From Croceitalea dokdonensis DOKDO 023 (lineage in GTDB: Bacteria; Bacteroidota; Bacteroidia; Flavobacteriales; Flavobacteriaceae), in contig NZ_LDJX01000011.1 in assembly GCF_001306415.1 (NCBI RefSeq), positions 1-64,000 on the forward strand: 64,000 bases of DNA, given 5' to 3'. Positions 9,809-18,563 of the stretch are shown here, one piece after another; position 1 is the stretch's first letter, and each line of letters opens with the position of its first letter. The translations under genes and the position numbers were made by a program. The notes below the pieces were generated by a model. That model was given only the letters and a program-made list of their open reading frames with translations. It did no database searches and was not told the DNA's origin.

Positions 9809-11077
9809 TTATTTAGCAAGGATTCCTTCTTTTAAAACTTCGCCAAACCAAAACATATCCTCAAAAGAGCAGTAAAACGGTGCAGGAGCCAACCGAATTA
9901 CATTGGGTTCCCTCCAATCAGTAATTACCCCATTTTTCATTAAATAGTCAAAAATGGCACGACCTTCCCCGTGCAAAAACACAGAAAGTTGACAGCCCCG
10001 TTCCTTTGGGGTAATGATCTCAAAACTACTGGCCACCTGTTTGTCCACTTCTGTAAGCACAAACTCCAAATAAGAGGTTAACAACTTTTGTTTTTTAATC
10101 AGTTTTTTCATCCCCACCTCCTCAAATAATTGTAAGGAGGCCAAATATGGGGCCACAGAAAGGATTGGGGCGTTGCTTAATTGCCAAGCATCCGCATTCT
10201 CCATGGGTTCAAATTCTGGTTTCATTAAAAACCGGGTATCCTTTTTTGTTCCCCACCAACCCTCAAACCTTTGGATATCCTTTCTATCCAAATACTTTTC
10301 ATTGATATAAACGCCCGATGCATTTCCTGGGCCACTGTTCATGTATTTATAACTGCACCAAGCCGCAAAATCCACGTTCCAATCATGCAAATGAAGCGCT
10401 ATATTCCCAACGGCATGCGCCAAATCCCAACCAACCATAGCTCCGTTTCGCTTGCCGGCCGCGGTAATTGCCTGCATATCAAAAACCTGACCATTATAGT
10501 AATTTACGCCGCCCATAAGAACCAGGGCAAGCTCATCACCTACCTCATCTATGGTCTTGACAACATCTTCCGTGCGCCAATAATGCTCCCCTTCTCGTTT
10601 TTTAACTTCAACAATAGCGTCATTTGGGTCCAATCCATGAAACCGCAGTTGACTTTGGAACATATATTGGTCCGAGGGAAAGGCCTTTTCTTCGCAAATA
10701 ATCTTGTATCTTTTTTCGGTAGGTCTATAAAAACTAACCATCATCAGGTGAAGGTTCACGGTTAGGGTATTCATTACCGTTACTTCTTTGGTCTTTGCAC
10801 CCACGACCTTTGCCAACGGTGCTGCCAAACGTTCATGGTAATCCCACCAAGGTTTTTTGGCATAAAAATGCCCTTCAACAGCCAACTCTGCCCAGTCCTT
10901 CATAACCTCATCAACAAAACCACTAACGTTTTTAGGCTGAAGTCCAAGGGAATTACCGGTAAAATAGATGACCTCTTTTCCATTTACTTTAGGATAATGA
11001 AAACGGTTTCTATACTCCCTCAATTCATCTTGGGCATCTAATGATTGGGCAAAAGCCAAGGTATTTTTAAATTGCAT
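9809..11077 (-). CDS. kynU: Kynureninase
   Basis: 422 residues, the usual length for this PLP enzyme, which cleaves kynurenine (or 3-hydroxykynurenine) to anthranilate (or 3-hydroxyanthranilate) and alanine. Family signatures are FTGNSLGLQPKNV near the start, WDLAHAVGNIALHLHDWNVD and the Schiff-base lysine K244 in CSYKYMNSGPG. The C-terminal part keeps ERGCQLSVFLHG and DWREPNVIRLAPAPFY. It follows a GNAT gene by 10 bp on the same strand. No other kynurenine-pathway gene lies in the window, so tryptophan catabolism genes must be elsewhere. Confidence 0.95.
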   Translation of the reverse strand: MQFKNTLAFAQSLDAQDELREYRNRFHYPKVNGKEVIYFTGNSLGLQPKNVSGFVDEVMKDWAELAVEGHFYAKKPWWDYHERLAAPLAKVVGAKTKEVTVMNTLTVNLHLMMVSFYRPTEKRYKIICEEKAFPSDQYMFQSQLRFHGLDPNDAIVEVKKREGEHYWRTEDVVKTIDEVGDELALVLMGGVNYYNGQVFDMQAITAAGKRNGAMVGWDLAHAVGNIALHLHDWNVDFAAWCSYKYMNSGPGNASGVYINEKYLDRKDIQRFEGWWGTKKDTRFLMKPEFEPMENADAWQLSNAPILSVAPYLASLQLFEEVGMKKLIKKQKLLTSYLEFVLTEVDKQVASSFEIITPKERGCQLSVFLHGEGRAIFDYLMKNGVITDWREPNVIRLAPAPFYCSFEDMFWFGEVLKEGILAK

Positions 11078-11087
11078 AGGGTATGAT

Positions 11088-11561
11088 TTATTGGTGGGTA
11101 TCAGAAGTTAAGCGCATCTCACAAATATGCTTTTTAAATCCGGACTTGCTATATGCCTTTAGGGCAGGTAGGTTATCCTCATAAACCGTTAACCGTATCT
11201 CGTTCAAACCACATAATCTGCACCAACCTATGAGTTTATCTAAGACTAGGCCATTAATTCCCTTTCCCCTGTACTCTGGAACGGTAAACATAAAGCCCAA
11301 GTAACCGTAGTACGCGTGATTTAAATAAGACCTGGCCTGTTTTTTCATGGCATAACCAGAACTCACCACTACGTTGTTTAACTCTGCCACAAGGACCTTA
11401 ACCTGTGCATCATCTATATAAGCCGCAATATCATAATAACTAACGGGATCTGTTGCAATTGTGGAATCAAAGGGTCTTTCTGCCTTAATTAACTCCTGTT
11501 CAAACCCTAAAAGTATTTCTAAATCAGCAGGTTGCGCATCCCTGATCACAAGGTTTTCCAT
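11088..11561 (-). CDS. GNAT family N-acetyltransferase
   Basis: 157 residues. The acetyl-CoA-binding motif A is visible (GFMFTVPEYRGKGINGLVLD), then NEIRLTVYEDNLPALKAYSK and SGFKKH of motif B. Typical full-length GNAT. The acceptor substrate is unknown. It is upstream of and probably co-transcribed with kynureninase; the divergent O-methyltransferase gene begins 46 bp away. Confidence 0.88.
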   Translation of the reverse strand: MENLVIRDAQPADLEILLGFEQELIKAERPFDSTIATDPVSYYDIAAYIDDAQVKVLVAELNNVVVSSGYAMKKQARSYLNHAYYGYLGFMFTVPEYRGKGINGLVLDKLIGWCRLCGLNEIRLTVYEDNLPALKAYSKSGFKKHICEMRLTSDTHQ

Positions 11562-11586
11562 TTCTCTAAATTAAGGCATATTTAGC

Positions 11587-11594
11587 TATTTTTG
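11587..11594 (+). promoter_or_regulatory. -7 box for the O-methyltransferase gene
   Basis: TATTTTTG fits TAnnTTTG, 13 bp before the GTG start. It lies in the short divergent spacer with the GNAT gene. No good -33 TTTG was seen. Confidence 0.4.
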
Positions 11595-11607
11595 TGAAAA
11601 TTGGCGC

Positions 11608-12249
11608 GTGCATTTTTTATCAGAAGTACTTGAGAATTACATTGAGTCCAACTCGGAAGCGGAGCCCAAGGTTTTACGGCAGCTAAGGCGTGAGACCCAC
11701 CTAAAAGTAATTCAACCTCGTATGATCAGCGGACATTTTCAAGGAAGGTTTTTAAGCATCCTTTCCAAGATTGTTCGGCCAAAAAACATCCTTGAAATTG
11801 GAACCTATACCGGTTATTCCGCCATTTGTTTGGCAGAAGGCTTGTCCCAGGATGGTCGCTTGTATACCATTGAGGTAAATGAAGAGTTGTGCGCCATTCA
11901 ACAGAAATATTTTATAAAAAGTGGGTTTGAAAATCACATACAACCCTATATTGGCGATGCCTTGGACTTGATTCCAAACATGGATGTTGTTTTTGACCTT
12001 ATTTTTATTGATGCAGAAAAGAAAAACTATGACGCCTACTTTGAGGCCTGCATAAAAAAAACAAGGCCTGGAAGTGTTATTTTATCGGACAATGTACTGT
12101 GGTCCGGCAAAGTAGTGGAGCAAGTGGATTCCACGGACAAAACAACACAGGCACTGTTAAGGTACAATCAAAAATTACAGAGCGACCCTAGGGTAGAAAC
12201 CGTTTTATTGCCCATAAGGGATGGCTTAACCCTTAGTAGAGTACTTTAA
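11608..12249 (+). CDS. Class I SAM-dependent O-methyltransferase
   Basis: 213 residues, starting at GTG. Motif I is ILEIGTYTGYSAICLAEGL, and the metal/substrate region reads FIDAEKKNYDAYFE and SVILSDNVLWSGKVVE, as in the caffeoyl-CoA/catechol O-methyltransferase family (divalent-metal-dependent). The acceptor is probably a catechol-like or tRNA substrate (TrmR-type enzymes share the fold). Its last 24 bp overlap the convergent PAP2 gene. Confidence 0.87.
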   Translation: MHFLSEVLENYIESNSEAEPKVLRQLRRETHLKVIQPRMISGHFQGRFLSILSKIVRPKNILEIGTYTGYSAICLAEGLSQDGRLYTIEVNEELCAIQQKYFIKSGFENHIQPYIGDALDLIPNMDVVFDLIFIDAEKKNYDAYFEACIKKTRPGSVILSDNVLWSGKVVEQVDSTDKTTQALLRYNQKLQSDPRVETVLLPIRDGLTLSRVL

Positions 12250-12801
12250 TGACTTGGCTAAAAATTGGTTGTACAGTAGATAAAAAAGCAGTGCCGAGCC
12301 ACAACCGATAAGAGACCCCGCAATGATATCCAAGGGGTAATGTACCCCTACAAAAATTCTACTTAGGCTAAACAGCATAGGCCAAACAAAGAAGACAACC
12401 GCCCATTTTATTTTTTTTCTGACAAACAAATACCAAAGTAAGGTAATCGCAAAAGAACTCGCTGCATGGCCAGAGAAGAAACTGTAATCCGTTGGGCTCT
12501 TTAATATTCGTATTAAAGCTCCTATTTCACCTTCGTTATTTGGTCTTAACCTGGCCACTGCGTTCTTGGTAAGGTTGGTAAGCGTAATGATAAATAGTAC
12601 CAATCCCAAGAGACACGCGGTCTGTCTTATAGCTATGTTATTTTTGGTTTTATAAAAAATAAAGAAAAAGAAGGTTATAAAAAGTGGTATCCAAGAATTA
12701 ATGGTGGTGATGACGATCCAAAAACGATCATATTCCTCTACGCCAAGGGTATTTAAATAAACAAAGGTATCCCGATCCCATTTGAGCAAGGATTCCAACA
12801 T
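12226..12801 (-). CDS. PAP2 family phosphatase
   Basis: 191 residues with several membrane helices. The three PAP2 catalytic motifs are present: KNAVARLRP, FFSGH and SRIFVGVHYPLD. Such enzymes dephosphorylate lipid phosphates, for example undecaprenyl-pyrophosphate or phosphatidylglycerol phosphate, on the outer face of the inner membrane. The start is only 2 bp after the tatA stop, so the two are probably co-transcribed. Confidence 0.9.
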   Translation of the reverse strand: MLESLLKWDRDTFVYLNTLGVEEYDRFWIVITTINSWIPLFITFFFFIFYKTKNNIAIRQTACLLGLVLFIITLTNLTKNAVARLRPNNEGEIGALIRILKSPTDYSFFSGHAASSFAITLLWYLFVRKKIKWAVVFFVWPMLFSLSRIFVGVHYPLDIIAGSLIGCGSALLFYLLYNQFLAKSLKYSTKG

Positions 12802-12803
12802 GA

Positions 12804-13082
12804 TTATTTGGTGCTTCGCTTTATGGCACCGGTGACATCCTCCACATTTTTCTTTACCCCATCAATCTCTTTTTTGATATCCTTGGTAAAATCGGTATCA
12901 ATTCCCTGTTTATCCGCACTTTTCTGGATTTCCCTCTTGATATCGTCCGTAGCGTCCCTAAGTTGGCGCATGCCCTTTCCCAAGCCTTTGGCAATACCGG
13001 GAATTTTATCGGCACCAAAGACCATTACCACAATAAACATGATAAAGAATATTTCTGCGCCACTAATAAATAAAACATGCAT
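12804..13082 (-). CDS. tatA: Sec-independent protein translocase TatA/TatE
   Basis: 92 residues with one N-terminal membrane helix (about 5-22). It is followed by the conserved FG hinge (VFGADKIPGIAKGLGKGMRQ), an amphipathic helix and a charged tail. TatA oligomers form the translocation pore for folded proteins bearing twin-arginine signals. The gene lies between an upstream lipoprotein gene (20 bp) and PAP2 (2 bp). The VanY-type peptidase at 22996 has a Tat-like signal and may be a client. Confidence 0.92.
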   Translation of the reverse strand: MHVLFISGAEIFFIMFIVVMVFGADKIPGIAKGLGKGMRQLRDATDDIKREIQKSADKQGIDTDFTKDIKKEIDGVKKNVEDVTGAIKRSTK

Positions 13083-13102
13083 AGTACAAAGATAAGATTT
13101 GA

Positions 13103-13741
13103 TCAGGATTCAAGAAAGTTAATCTCAGAAGTTTGCCGTACCATGGTGGTTTGGTCTTCAAAGGTTACGACAATCCTAAAATTAGTTGTATTTAAAATGG
13201 CATTATCAGAACTTATTTTAAATTCATACGTATTGATAAAGCTAAGATTTTCCTCTAGCAAGCGTGTTGCCTCTAAGGCTTCTTCAACAGTTAGCAAGTT
13301 AGCATTAAAATCCCTGAAATCTACCAAGCCAAAGGCCGATGTTACGTCCTGATAGTCCTCCGAACCGGCTATTTGCTGAAACACTTGGATATCTATTATC
13401 TTATTGGCAATGTTGGCATAAAAAACGCAACTACAAGCGTAAGCAGATGAAAAACCCAGTCCACTTATGTTTGTGCTGGCTTTGGCAACGGATTCCGTTT
13501 GTTGATAAGGCAAGTGCAACCTCAGTAGCAAATCCTGTTTGGCAATCGTATCTACGATAGGGCTTGGTTGCACCGCAGTTTCTATCTGCTCCAAGGCTTG
13601 CAACTCCAGATCGTTAAAACTGATTGTTACCACTTCTCCGGTGCAATTACAATCATCCCAACCAGACCATCCATCATCCGCACAGGACAACACTGTGGCA
13701 AAAACATAAAAAAGTAAAAAAATGGAGTGTTTCCTTTTCAT
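13103..13741 (-). CDS. Lipoprotein of unknown function
   Basis: 212 residues; lipoprotein signal with Cys20 (FYVFATVLSC). A Trp/Asp/Cys-rich stretch follows (DDGWSGWDDCNCTG), then a mixed soluble domain with two further cysteines (SAYACSCVFY). No family recognised. First gene of the probable lipoprotein-tatA-PAP2 unit. Confidence 0.7.
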   Translation of the reverse strand: MKRKHSIFLLFYVFATVLSCADDGWSGWDDCNCTGEVVTISFNDLELQALEQIETAVQPSPIVDTIAKQDLLLRLHLPYQQTESVAKASTNISGLGFSSAYACSCVFYANIANKIIDIQVFQQIAGSEDYQDVTSAFGLVDFRDFNANLLTVEEALEATRLLEENLSFINTYEFKISSDNAILNTTNFRIVVTFEDQTTMVRQTSEINFLES

Positions 13742-13773
13742 TTCTTTATTAAAGATACCGTTTTAAACCAAAC

Positions 13774-13800
13774 GAGCCCCAACGTAAAACGCTAGGGCTC
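13774..13800 (-). terminator. Hairpin terminator after the M1 peptidase gene
   Basis: On the minus strand GAGCCCTAGCG pairs with CGTTGGGGCTC across a 5-nt loop (two G-U wobbles), followed by GTTTGGTTT. It starts 21 bp after the peptidase stop codon. Confidence 0.6.
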
Positions 13801-13821
13801 CATATTTGGCTAATTTGCTTT

Positions 13822-16143
13822 TTATTTGCCTTTGACGCCTTCTTTGAATGAATCAAAATCTGATTTCTCTTCTTTTTTAGGCCATGAATTGTTGGTGGTA
13901 TCAATATCTGCTGTCTCCAACTTGGGATCCACCACAACGCCCACCAACTCTTTCTGGGAAGAAATCACGCGCTTTACCTCAGCGTCATTCTTTCTCCAAA
14001 TCTCTGGAGGGTAGGTCACGTTTTCCTTTGAGCCGTCTGCATAGGTATACTCCACAATTAAAGGCATTGGGATGCCGCCTGGCTTATCAAAGGTAAGCTC
14101 ATAAAAATACTTGGGTTCCTTTACCTTGGCACGCTCTTCGGCCGTCATGTTATCCATCATAAACTCTTTTAAATTGGTGCTAGTTTCGGAAGGTGCCTTT
14201 CCTTTTAATTCCTCGGAAAAATCCTCACTGCCCTCTTCTGCCAAGTACACTAAAGGAGGTAAATCTGCCTCAGTAAGGTTCCTAGCCGCCATATACTCCT
14301 TCATTTGCTGGGTGGGCTTGCTGGTTACATAGTATTTCTTCACCTCTTTAACGCCGATATCCACATAATCCGTCGTGTAGAACCAACCCCTCCAAAACCA
14401 ATCCAAATCTACCGCAGAGGCATCTTCCATGGTCCTAAAAAAATCTTCAGGAGTAGGGTGCTTAAATTTCCAACGTTGCGCATATGTTTTGAAGGCATGG
14501 TCAAAAAGTTCTTTGCCCATAACCGTTTCACGAAGAATGTTTAGTGCTGTTGCAGGTTTTCCATAGGCGTTAGGACCTAATTGATACACGTTTTCTGGAT
14601 TTGACATGATGGGCGACAAATAGTTTTGGTCACCAGCCATATAAGGAACTATTTTGGAAGGTTCCCCGCGCCTGGACGGATACTTGTCATTGGGTGCGAT
14701 GACATCTGGAAATGCTTCGCCAAATTCCTGCTCCGTAATATATTGCATAAATGTATCCAAACCTTCGTCCATCCAGCCCCACTGGCGCTCATCAGAATTT
14801 ACGATCATGGGGAAAAAATTATGGCCCACTTCATGGATAATCACACTGATCATTCCATATTTTGTTCTATCCGAGTAGGTTCCGTCTTCATTGGGCCTAC
14901 CATAGTTCCAACAAATCATGGGATACTCCATTCCTTGGTTTTTGGCGTGTACGGAAATGGCTTTATGATAGGGATAATCAAACGTAAATTTAGAGTAAGT
15001 CTTTAAGGTCTGCACCACGGCTTTGGTAGACTGCTCTTCCCAAAGTGGGTTACCTTCCTTGGGATACATAGAAACGGCCATAACATCCCTTCCGCCTACC
15101 TTAACGGCCTGCATGTCCCAAATAAACTTTCTGGAGGTCGCAAAACCAAAATCACGCACCATTCTTCCAGGCTCTGTTTTAAATTGCCAGGTCTGGGTAT
15201 TCTCTGCAAAGCTTTTTTCCCTAGCCTCTGCCTCTTCTTGGGTGACTATCAATACCGGTTTGTCATAAGACTTTTTGGCCTGGTTGTAACGCTTCATCAT
15301 TTCCTTGGTGAACACGTCCTTTCTATTTTGCAAAACTCCCGTGGCGTCTACAACATGGTCTGCGGGAACGGTAATATTTACTTCATAATTGCCAAAAGGC
15401 AGCGCAAACTCACCGCTACCCCAAAATTGATGGTTTTGCCATCCTTCCACATCCGAGTAAACTGCCATTCTGGGAAAGAATTGCGCTATCACATACGCAC
15501 GGTTACCATCTTTTGGAAAAAATTCATACCCCGATCTTGCCCTATTGACCGTATGGTCCGGAATGTTGTACCACCACTTAATGGAGAAGGATGTTGATGT
15601 CCCACTTTTTAAGGCTTGCGGTATGTTAATGCGCATCATCGTTTGGTTGATCGTGTACGAAAGTGGCTTTCCGGATGCATCCTTTACCCACTCTATATTA
15701 AAACCGCCATCAAAAGGTTCTGTGACATAGGTTTGCGCAAAATTACCGGCCGTGTAGGCAAAATTGACTCCATTTCCATTCCTGAGTGGGGATTTGGAAT
15801 CCTTTGCCCGAACGTTTTGATCCAATTGAACCCAAAGGAATTCCAAATCGTCGGGTGAATTGTTGGTGTAAGTGATTGTTTCCTCCCCGTAAAGACGTGC
15901 ATTTTTGTCGTCCAAGGTAATGTCCATTTTATAATCTGCCTGTTGTTGGTAGTACGCTGGCCCAGGGGCCCCAGAAGCAGACCTGTAAGAGTTTGGCGTA
16001 GAAAACTCTTCATACAATTGCTTAAACTTACTTTGGTTTACATGCCCTGGTGCACGCTCCTTTTCAGCTTCTGCCTCTTGTGCGGATAGCATACCTGCAA
16101 GAACAAACAACATAGCTGAAAAACAATACTTTAATTTCTTCAT
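13822..16143 (-). CDS. M1 family metallopeptidase, secreted
   Basis: 773 residues with a signal peptide (MKKLKYCFSAMLFVLAGMLS, then AQ). An N-terminal M1-like beta domain is followed by the catalytic domain. The zinc site HEXXH-x18-E is intact: H437, E438, H441, E460 (HEVGHNFF to WMDEG). GMEYPMICWNYG is the family's GAMEN-equivalent exopeptidase motif. Upstream lie a DUF6702-like gene and two regulatory-domain paralogues on the same strand, 59 bp and more away. It probably digests peptides in the periplasm or at the surface. The C terminus is Lys/Glu-rich and lacks a T9SS sorting domain. Confidence 0.92.
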   Translation of the reverse strand: MKKLKYCFSAMLFVLAGMLSAQEAEAEKERAPGHVNQSKFKQLYEEFSTPNSYRSASGAPGPAYYQQQADYKMDITLDDKNARLYGEETITYTNNSPDDLEFLWVQLDQNVRAKDSKSPLRNGNGVNFAYTAGNFAQTYVTEPFDGGFNIEWVKDASGKPLSYTINQTMMRINIPQALKSGTSTSFSIKWWYNIPDHTVNRARSGYEFFPKDGNRAYVIAQFFPRMAVYSDVEGWQNHQFWGSGEFALPFGNYEVNITVPADHVVDATGVLQNRKDVFTKEMMKRYNQAKKSYDKPVLIVTQEEAEAREKSFAENTQTWQFKTEPGRMVRDFGFATSRKFIWDMQAVKVGGRDVMAVSMYPKEGNPLWEEQSTKAVVQTLKTYSKFTFDYPYHKAISVHAKNQGMEYPMICWNYGRPNEDGTYSDRTKYGMISVIIHEVGHNFFPMIVNSDERQWGWMDEGLDTFMQYITEQEFGEAFPDVIAPNDKYPSRRGEPSKIVPYMAGDQNYLSPIMSNPENVYQLGPNAYGKPATALNILRETVMGKELFDHAFKTYAQRWKFKHPTPEDFFRTMEDASAVDLDWFWRGWFYTTDYVDIGVKEVKKYYVTSKPTQQMKEYMAARNLTEADLPPLVYLAEEGSEDFSEELKGKAPSETSTNLKEFMMDNMTAEERAKVKEPKYFYELTFDKPGGIPMPLIVEYTYADGSKENVTYPPEIWRKNDAEVKRVISSQKELVGVVVDPKLETADIDTTNNSWPKKEEKSDFDSFKEGVKGK

Positions 16144-16202
16144 TTCGTATTCTATTTTTACAATCGGAAAATACTGCTTTTGAACAAATTCTTAAATGTC
16201 AT

Positions 16203-16706
16203 TCATAAGTTTAACATTCCTTTATTATTCTCTTTGATCAACACAAAACTTTTCTTTGTGCCGCTGACTTTAATGTGAACCAAATTTTTTTGTTCCTCAA
16301 ACAAATCGGTCAAAATCTCATTTTGGACTTCAATGGAATCCAAAGTGTCCTTATCCACGCTTTCAATTTCCAAATAACAGATGACGACATCAGTATCATA
16401 TTTCTTACCCAAAAAGGTGTATTTCTGGTAATCCCCATTAATTTTTACGGTAAATTTTGACCTGAAATATTTTTCTATATAGTCATTGGCCAATGCCAAT
16501 TCTTGGTCCGTGGCAAGCTTAGCCTTTATTCCATAACGCTCCAATAACAAAGACTCCATATCATCAATAAAAATCCTTGTGGTGATTTGGAAAGAACTAC
16601 TTTTTTCCGCATAGTTTATGTTGGTCACACTTACATAGAACTTGTGGGGCACAAAGGAGACCAAGAACTTGGTCAATACAAGCAGCAATAGTATTTTTTT
16701 CATCAA
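16203..16706 (-). CDS. DUF6702-like secreted protein
   Basis: 167 residues. A signal peptide is followed by HKFYVSVTNINYAEKSSSFQ and ITTRIFIDDMESLL, which I recall as the opening of the DUF6702 family. Remaining features are strand-rich (KFTVKINGDYQKYTFLGKKY). Function unknown. Such genes commonly sit beside M1 peptidase and CarboxypepD_reg-like genes in Flavobacteriaceae, as here. The family name is from memory. Confidence 0.65.
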   Translation of the reverse strand: MMKKILLLLVLTKFLVSFVPHKFYVSVTNINYAEKSSSFQITTRIFIDDMESLLLERYGIKAKLATDQELALANDYIEKYFRSKFTVKINGDYQKYTFLGKKYDTDVVICYLEIESVDKDTLDSIEVQNEILTDLFEEQKNLVHIKVSGTKKSFVLIKENNKGMLNL

Positions 16707-16732
16707 TCTAATTTTAAAAAAGAGTATCGGGC

Positions 16733-17527
16733 TTATTCCTTTTTTCGCTCATCCAAAAGCCCATTGTTTTTTCTATAGTATTTACTTTTCAACACCAAGA
16801 AATCCCAGATTTTAAGATGGTCTTGGGTATCCACCATTGCCTGAAACTCCGGATCTACTTCGCAATAGTACATAAAATCCGCAATCTTAGATCTTGGTAT
16901 TTTTAAATCGGCCTCAATGATAGAATCAACATAGAACTTTTGCACCCTTTGGGTACGTGCATAGGTGCTTTCTATCTTTACCCTATTCTTTAACATTTTG
17001 GTTCTCCCGGTAATGGCGTTTAATATGGGGTTTAGTGGAACCAGTCCAATTCCAGAAGTGGCTTCAAATAATTTTCTTTGGCTTTGGGTAATTATTTTAA
17101 CCTCCGCGTTTGGCAACCCCAAACCCTCCGCACTCACATCCTTTCCTAGCGGAATACGACCTATATCCTTCCCTAATTGACCGGTAAGTCCGTAAGGATT
17201 TACGGTAACCTCACGAAGTTGGTTCACAAAAGGTTCTAGGACCACACTTACTAATGAGGTGTTCATGAGTGCTGCGGAAATGGGCAACCTTTTTTTCTTG
17301 AACTGCAGGGCAGAGAAGACCAAGGTATCATTCAAACGTACGGCAATCTCAAATTTCCCATCCAAATCCGTAATGGTTGCACGGTCCAGATTTATGTTCT
17401 GCACCACCACTCCAGTAATATCGCCATCAACTGCAGTGATTTTACCCTTAAGTGTTTTAATACCTAATACTTGGGCAACACCCGTAAAGCAAAAAAGAAG
17501 AAACAATAGTAAAAGGTTACTCTTCAT
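16733..17527 (-). CDS. Carboxypeptidase-regulatory-like secreted protein (paralogue 1)
   Basis: 264 residues from the ATG at 17527, chosen because it gives a compact signal peptide (MKSNLLLLFLLFCFTGVAQV); a start 12 bp upstream is also possible. The N-terminal CarboxypepD_reg-like domain (about 25-95) reads TLKGKITAVDGDITGVVVQ and ITDLDGKFEI, ending REVTVNPYG. The C-terminal half has IADFMYYCEVDP and IWDFLVLKSKYYR, shared with the upstream neighbour. It overlaps that neighbour's stop by 11 bp. Function unknown; see the tandem-paralogue finding. Confidence 0.75.
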   Translation of the reverse strand: MKSNLLLLFLLFCFTGVAQVLGIKTLKGKITAVDGDITGVVVQNINLDRATITDLDGKFEIAVRLNDTLVFSALQFKKKRLPISAALMNTSLVSVVLEPFVNQLREVTVNPYGLTGQLGKDIGRIPLGKDVSAEGLGLPNAEVKIITQSQRKLFEATSGIGLVPLNPILNAITGRTKMLKNRVKIESTYARTQRVQKFYVDSIIEADLKIPRSKIADFMYYCEVDPEFQAMVDTQDHLKIWDFLVLKSKYYRKNNGLLDERKKE

Positions 17528-18260
17528 CCAATGTTGCACGATATGCCTTACTTTGGGTCACCAGGAAATCAATCAGTTGAAATTCGTTTTCCTTTTTAAG
17601 CAAGTCTTTGGATTCTACATGCTCATCGCAATAAAAAAGGAATGCATTGATGCTTTCCTGAGGTAATTTTAGGTCTACCACAAAAAATTCATCATCATAG
17701 ACCTGTCTTAAGACCTCACTCATTTTCAAGGGTGGACGTTCTTCTTCCCCTTGATTTTGGGCCTTGAATATGGCCTTAAAAATATTAACAAAATTTATTC
17801 CGTCACGCATTCCACGAACTGTCTGGGTTTCCGCAATATTTTCCACCCCACTGGTTCTGTCAATCTCGTACTCCACGCGTTTAAACTCTTCATTCTGGAG
17901 GGCAATAAATTTCTCTTGGTTCTCTGGGCTTACCACCACCTCGTCCAAGGCCGTTACCTTTTCTGTTACCTCTACCACCAATCTTTTGTTCGCCAAAATC
18001 TCTTCGGTAACCTTTATAATTTCCAATTGATAGTTCACCGCCGTAAAGACCAATTGGTCCCCTACCTTGGCACGTATGTTAAACTGACCGTCCTCATTGG
18101 TGATGGTGGCCATTTCTGAGGTGGAATTGATTACGTTTTCATTGACTACATTATTTCCCCTATACAGCACTTGGCCGCGTAACTGTACCCGGCCGTCATC
18201 TTGTGCCGATGTAAAAAAAGTAGTGAGAAAGAAGAGAGTGAATAAAAGATGGTTTTTCAT
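17517..18260 (-). CDS. Carboxypeptidase-regulatory-like secreted protein (paralogue 2)
   Basis: 247 residues. A signal peptide (LLFTLFFLTTFFTSAQ) is followed by a regulatory-like domain (VQLRGQVLYRGNNVVNENVI; ITNEDGQFNIRAKVGDQLVF; ALDEVVVSP). The C terminus has INAFLFYCDEHVE and LIDFLVTQSKAYR, matching paralogue 1 in order and spacing. First gene of the minus-strand cluster leading to the M1 peptidase. Confidence 0.75.
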   Translation of the reverse strand: MKNHLLFTLFFLTTFFTSAQDDGRVQLRGQVLYRGNNVVNENVINSTSEMATITNEDGQFNIRAKVGDQLVFTAVNYQLEIIKVTEEILANKRLVVEVTEKVTALDEVVVSPENQEKFIALQNEEFKRVEYEIDRTSGVENIAETQTVRGMRDGINFVNIFKAIFKAQNQGEEERPPLKMSEVLRQVYDDEFFVVDLKLPQESINAFLFYCDEHVESKDLLKKENEFQLIDFLVTQSKAYRATLDEE

Positions 18261-18520
18261 TTTAACAACTTGGTTTCATAAAGAAAAATATACCTATTCT
18301 TTAAAAAAAAAATGTGGCGGTAAACTTTTGTTAATATTAGCAAGGTACTGCTTCAATACTGCAACACCAAAGCCACAATTTACGGGTAAAACAGTTACCA
18401 TCTGTTCCCCACACGGTTCAAATATCACCATATAGCGCGGATAAATGGTCTATTATGCTCGTTTTATGGTAACTAGCCTGTAATTTAACGGGTAAAATTC
18501 GCTCATTACCAGCAGAATTT

Positions 18521-18528
18521 TACTTTTG
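18521..18528 (+). promoter_or_regulatory. -7 box for the fibre-like gene
   Basis: TACTTTTG fits TAnnTTTG, 35 bp before the ATG at 18564. It lies in a 303-bp divergent spacer (18261-18563) that otherwise shows only A/T-rich sequence. No clear -33 element. Confidence 0.45.
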
Positions 18529-18563
18529 TTAGGCAGTAGCACTCTGTTTTTAAGTTGCGCCCC

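Noticed and set aside
10271-10765. A 164-codon plus-strand frame inside kynU
   Set aside because: It is antisense to kynureninase, which has its full motifs.
18555-18563. TTG start nine bases upstream of the fibre gene
   Set aside because: The following ATG gives a standard signal peptide and needs no extra residues.
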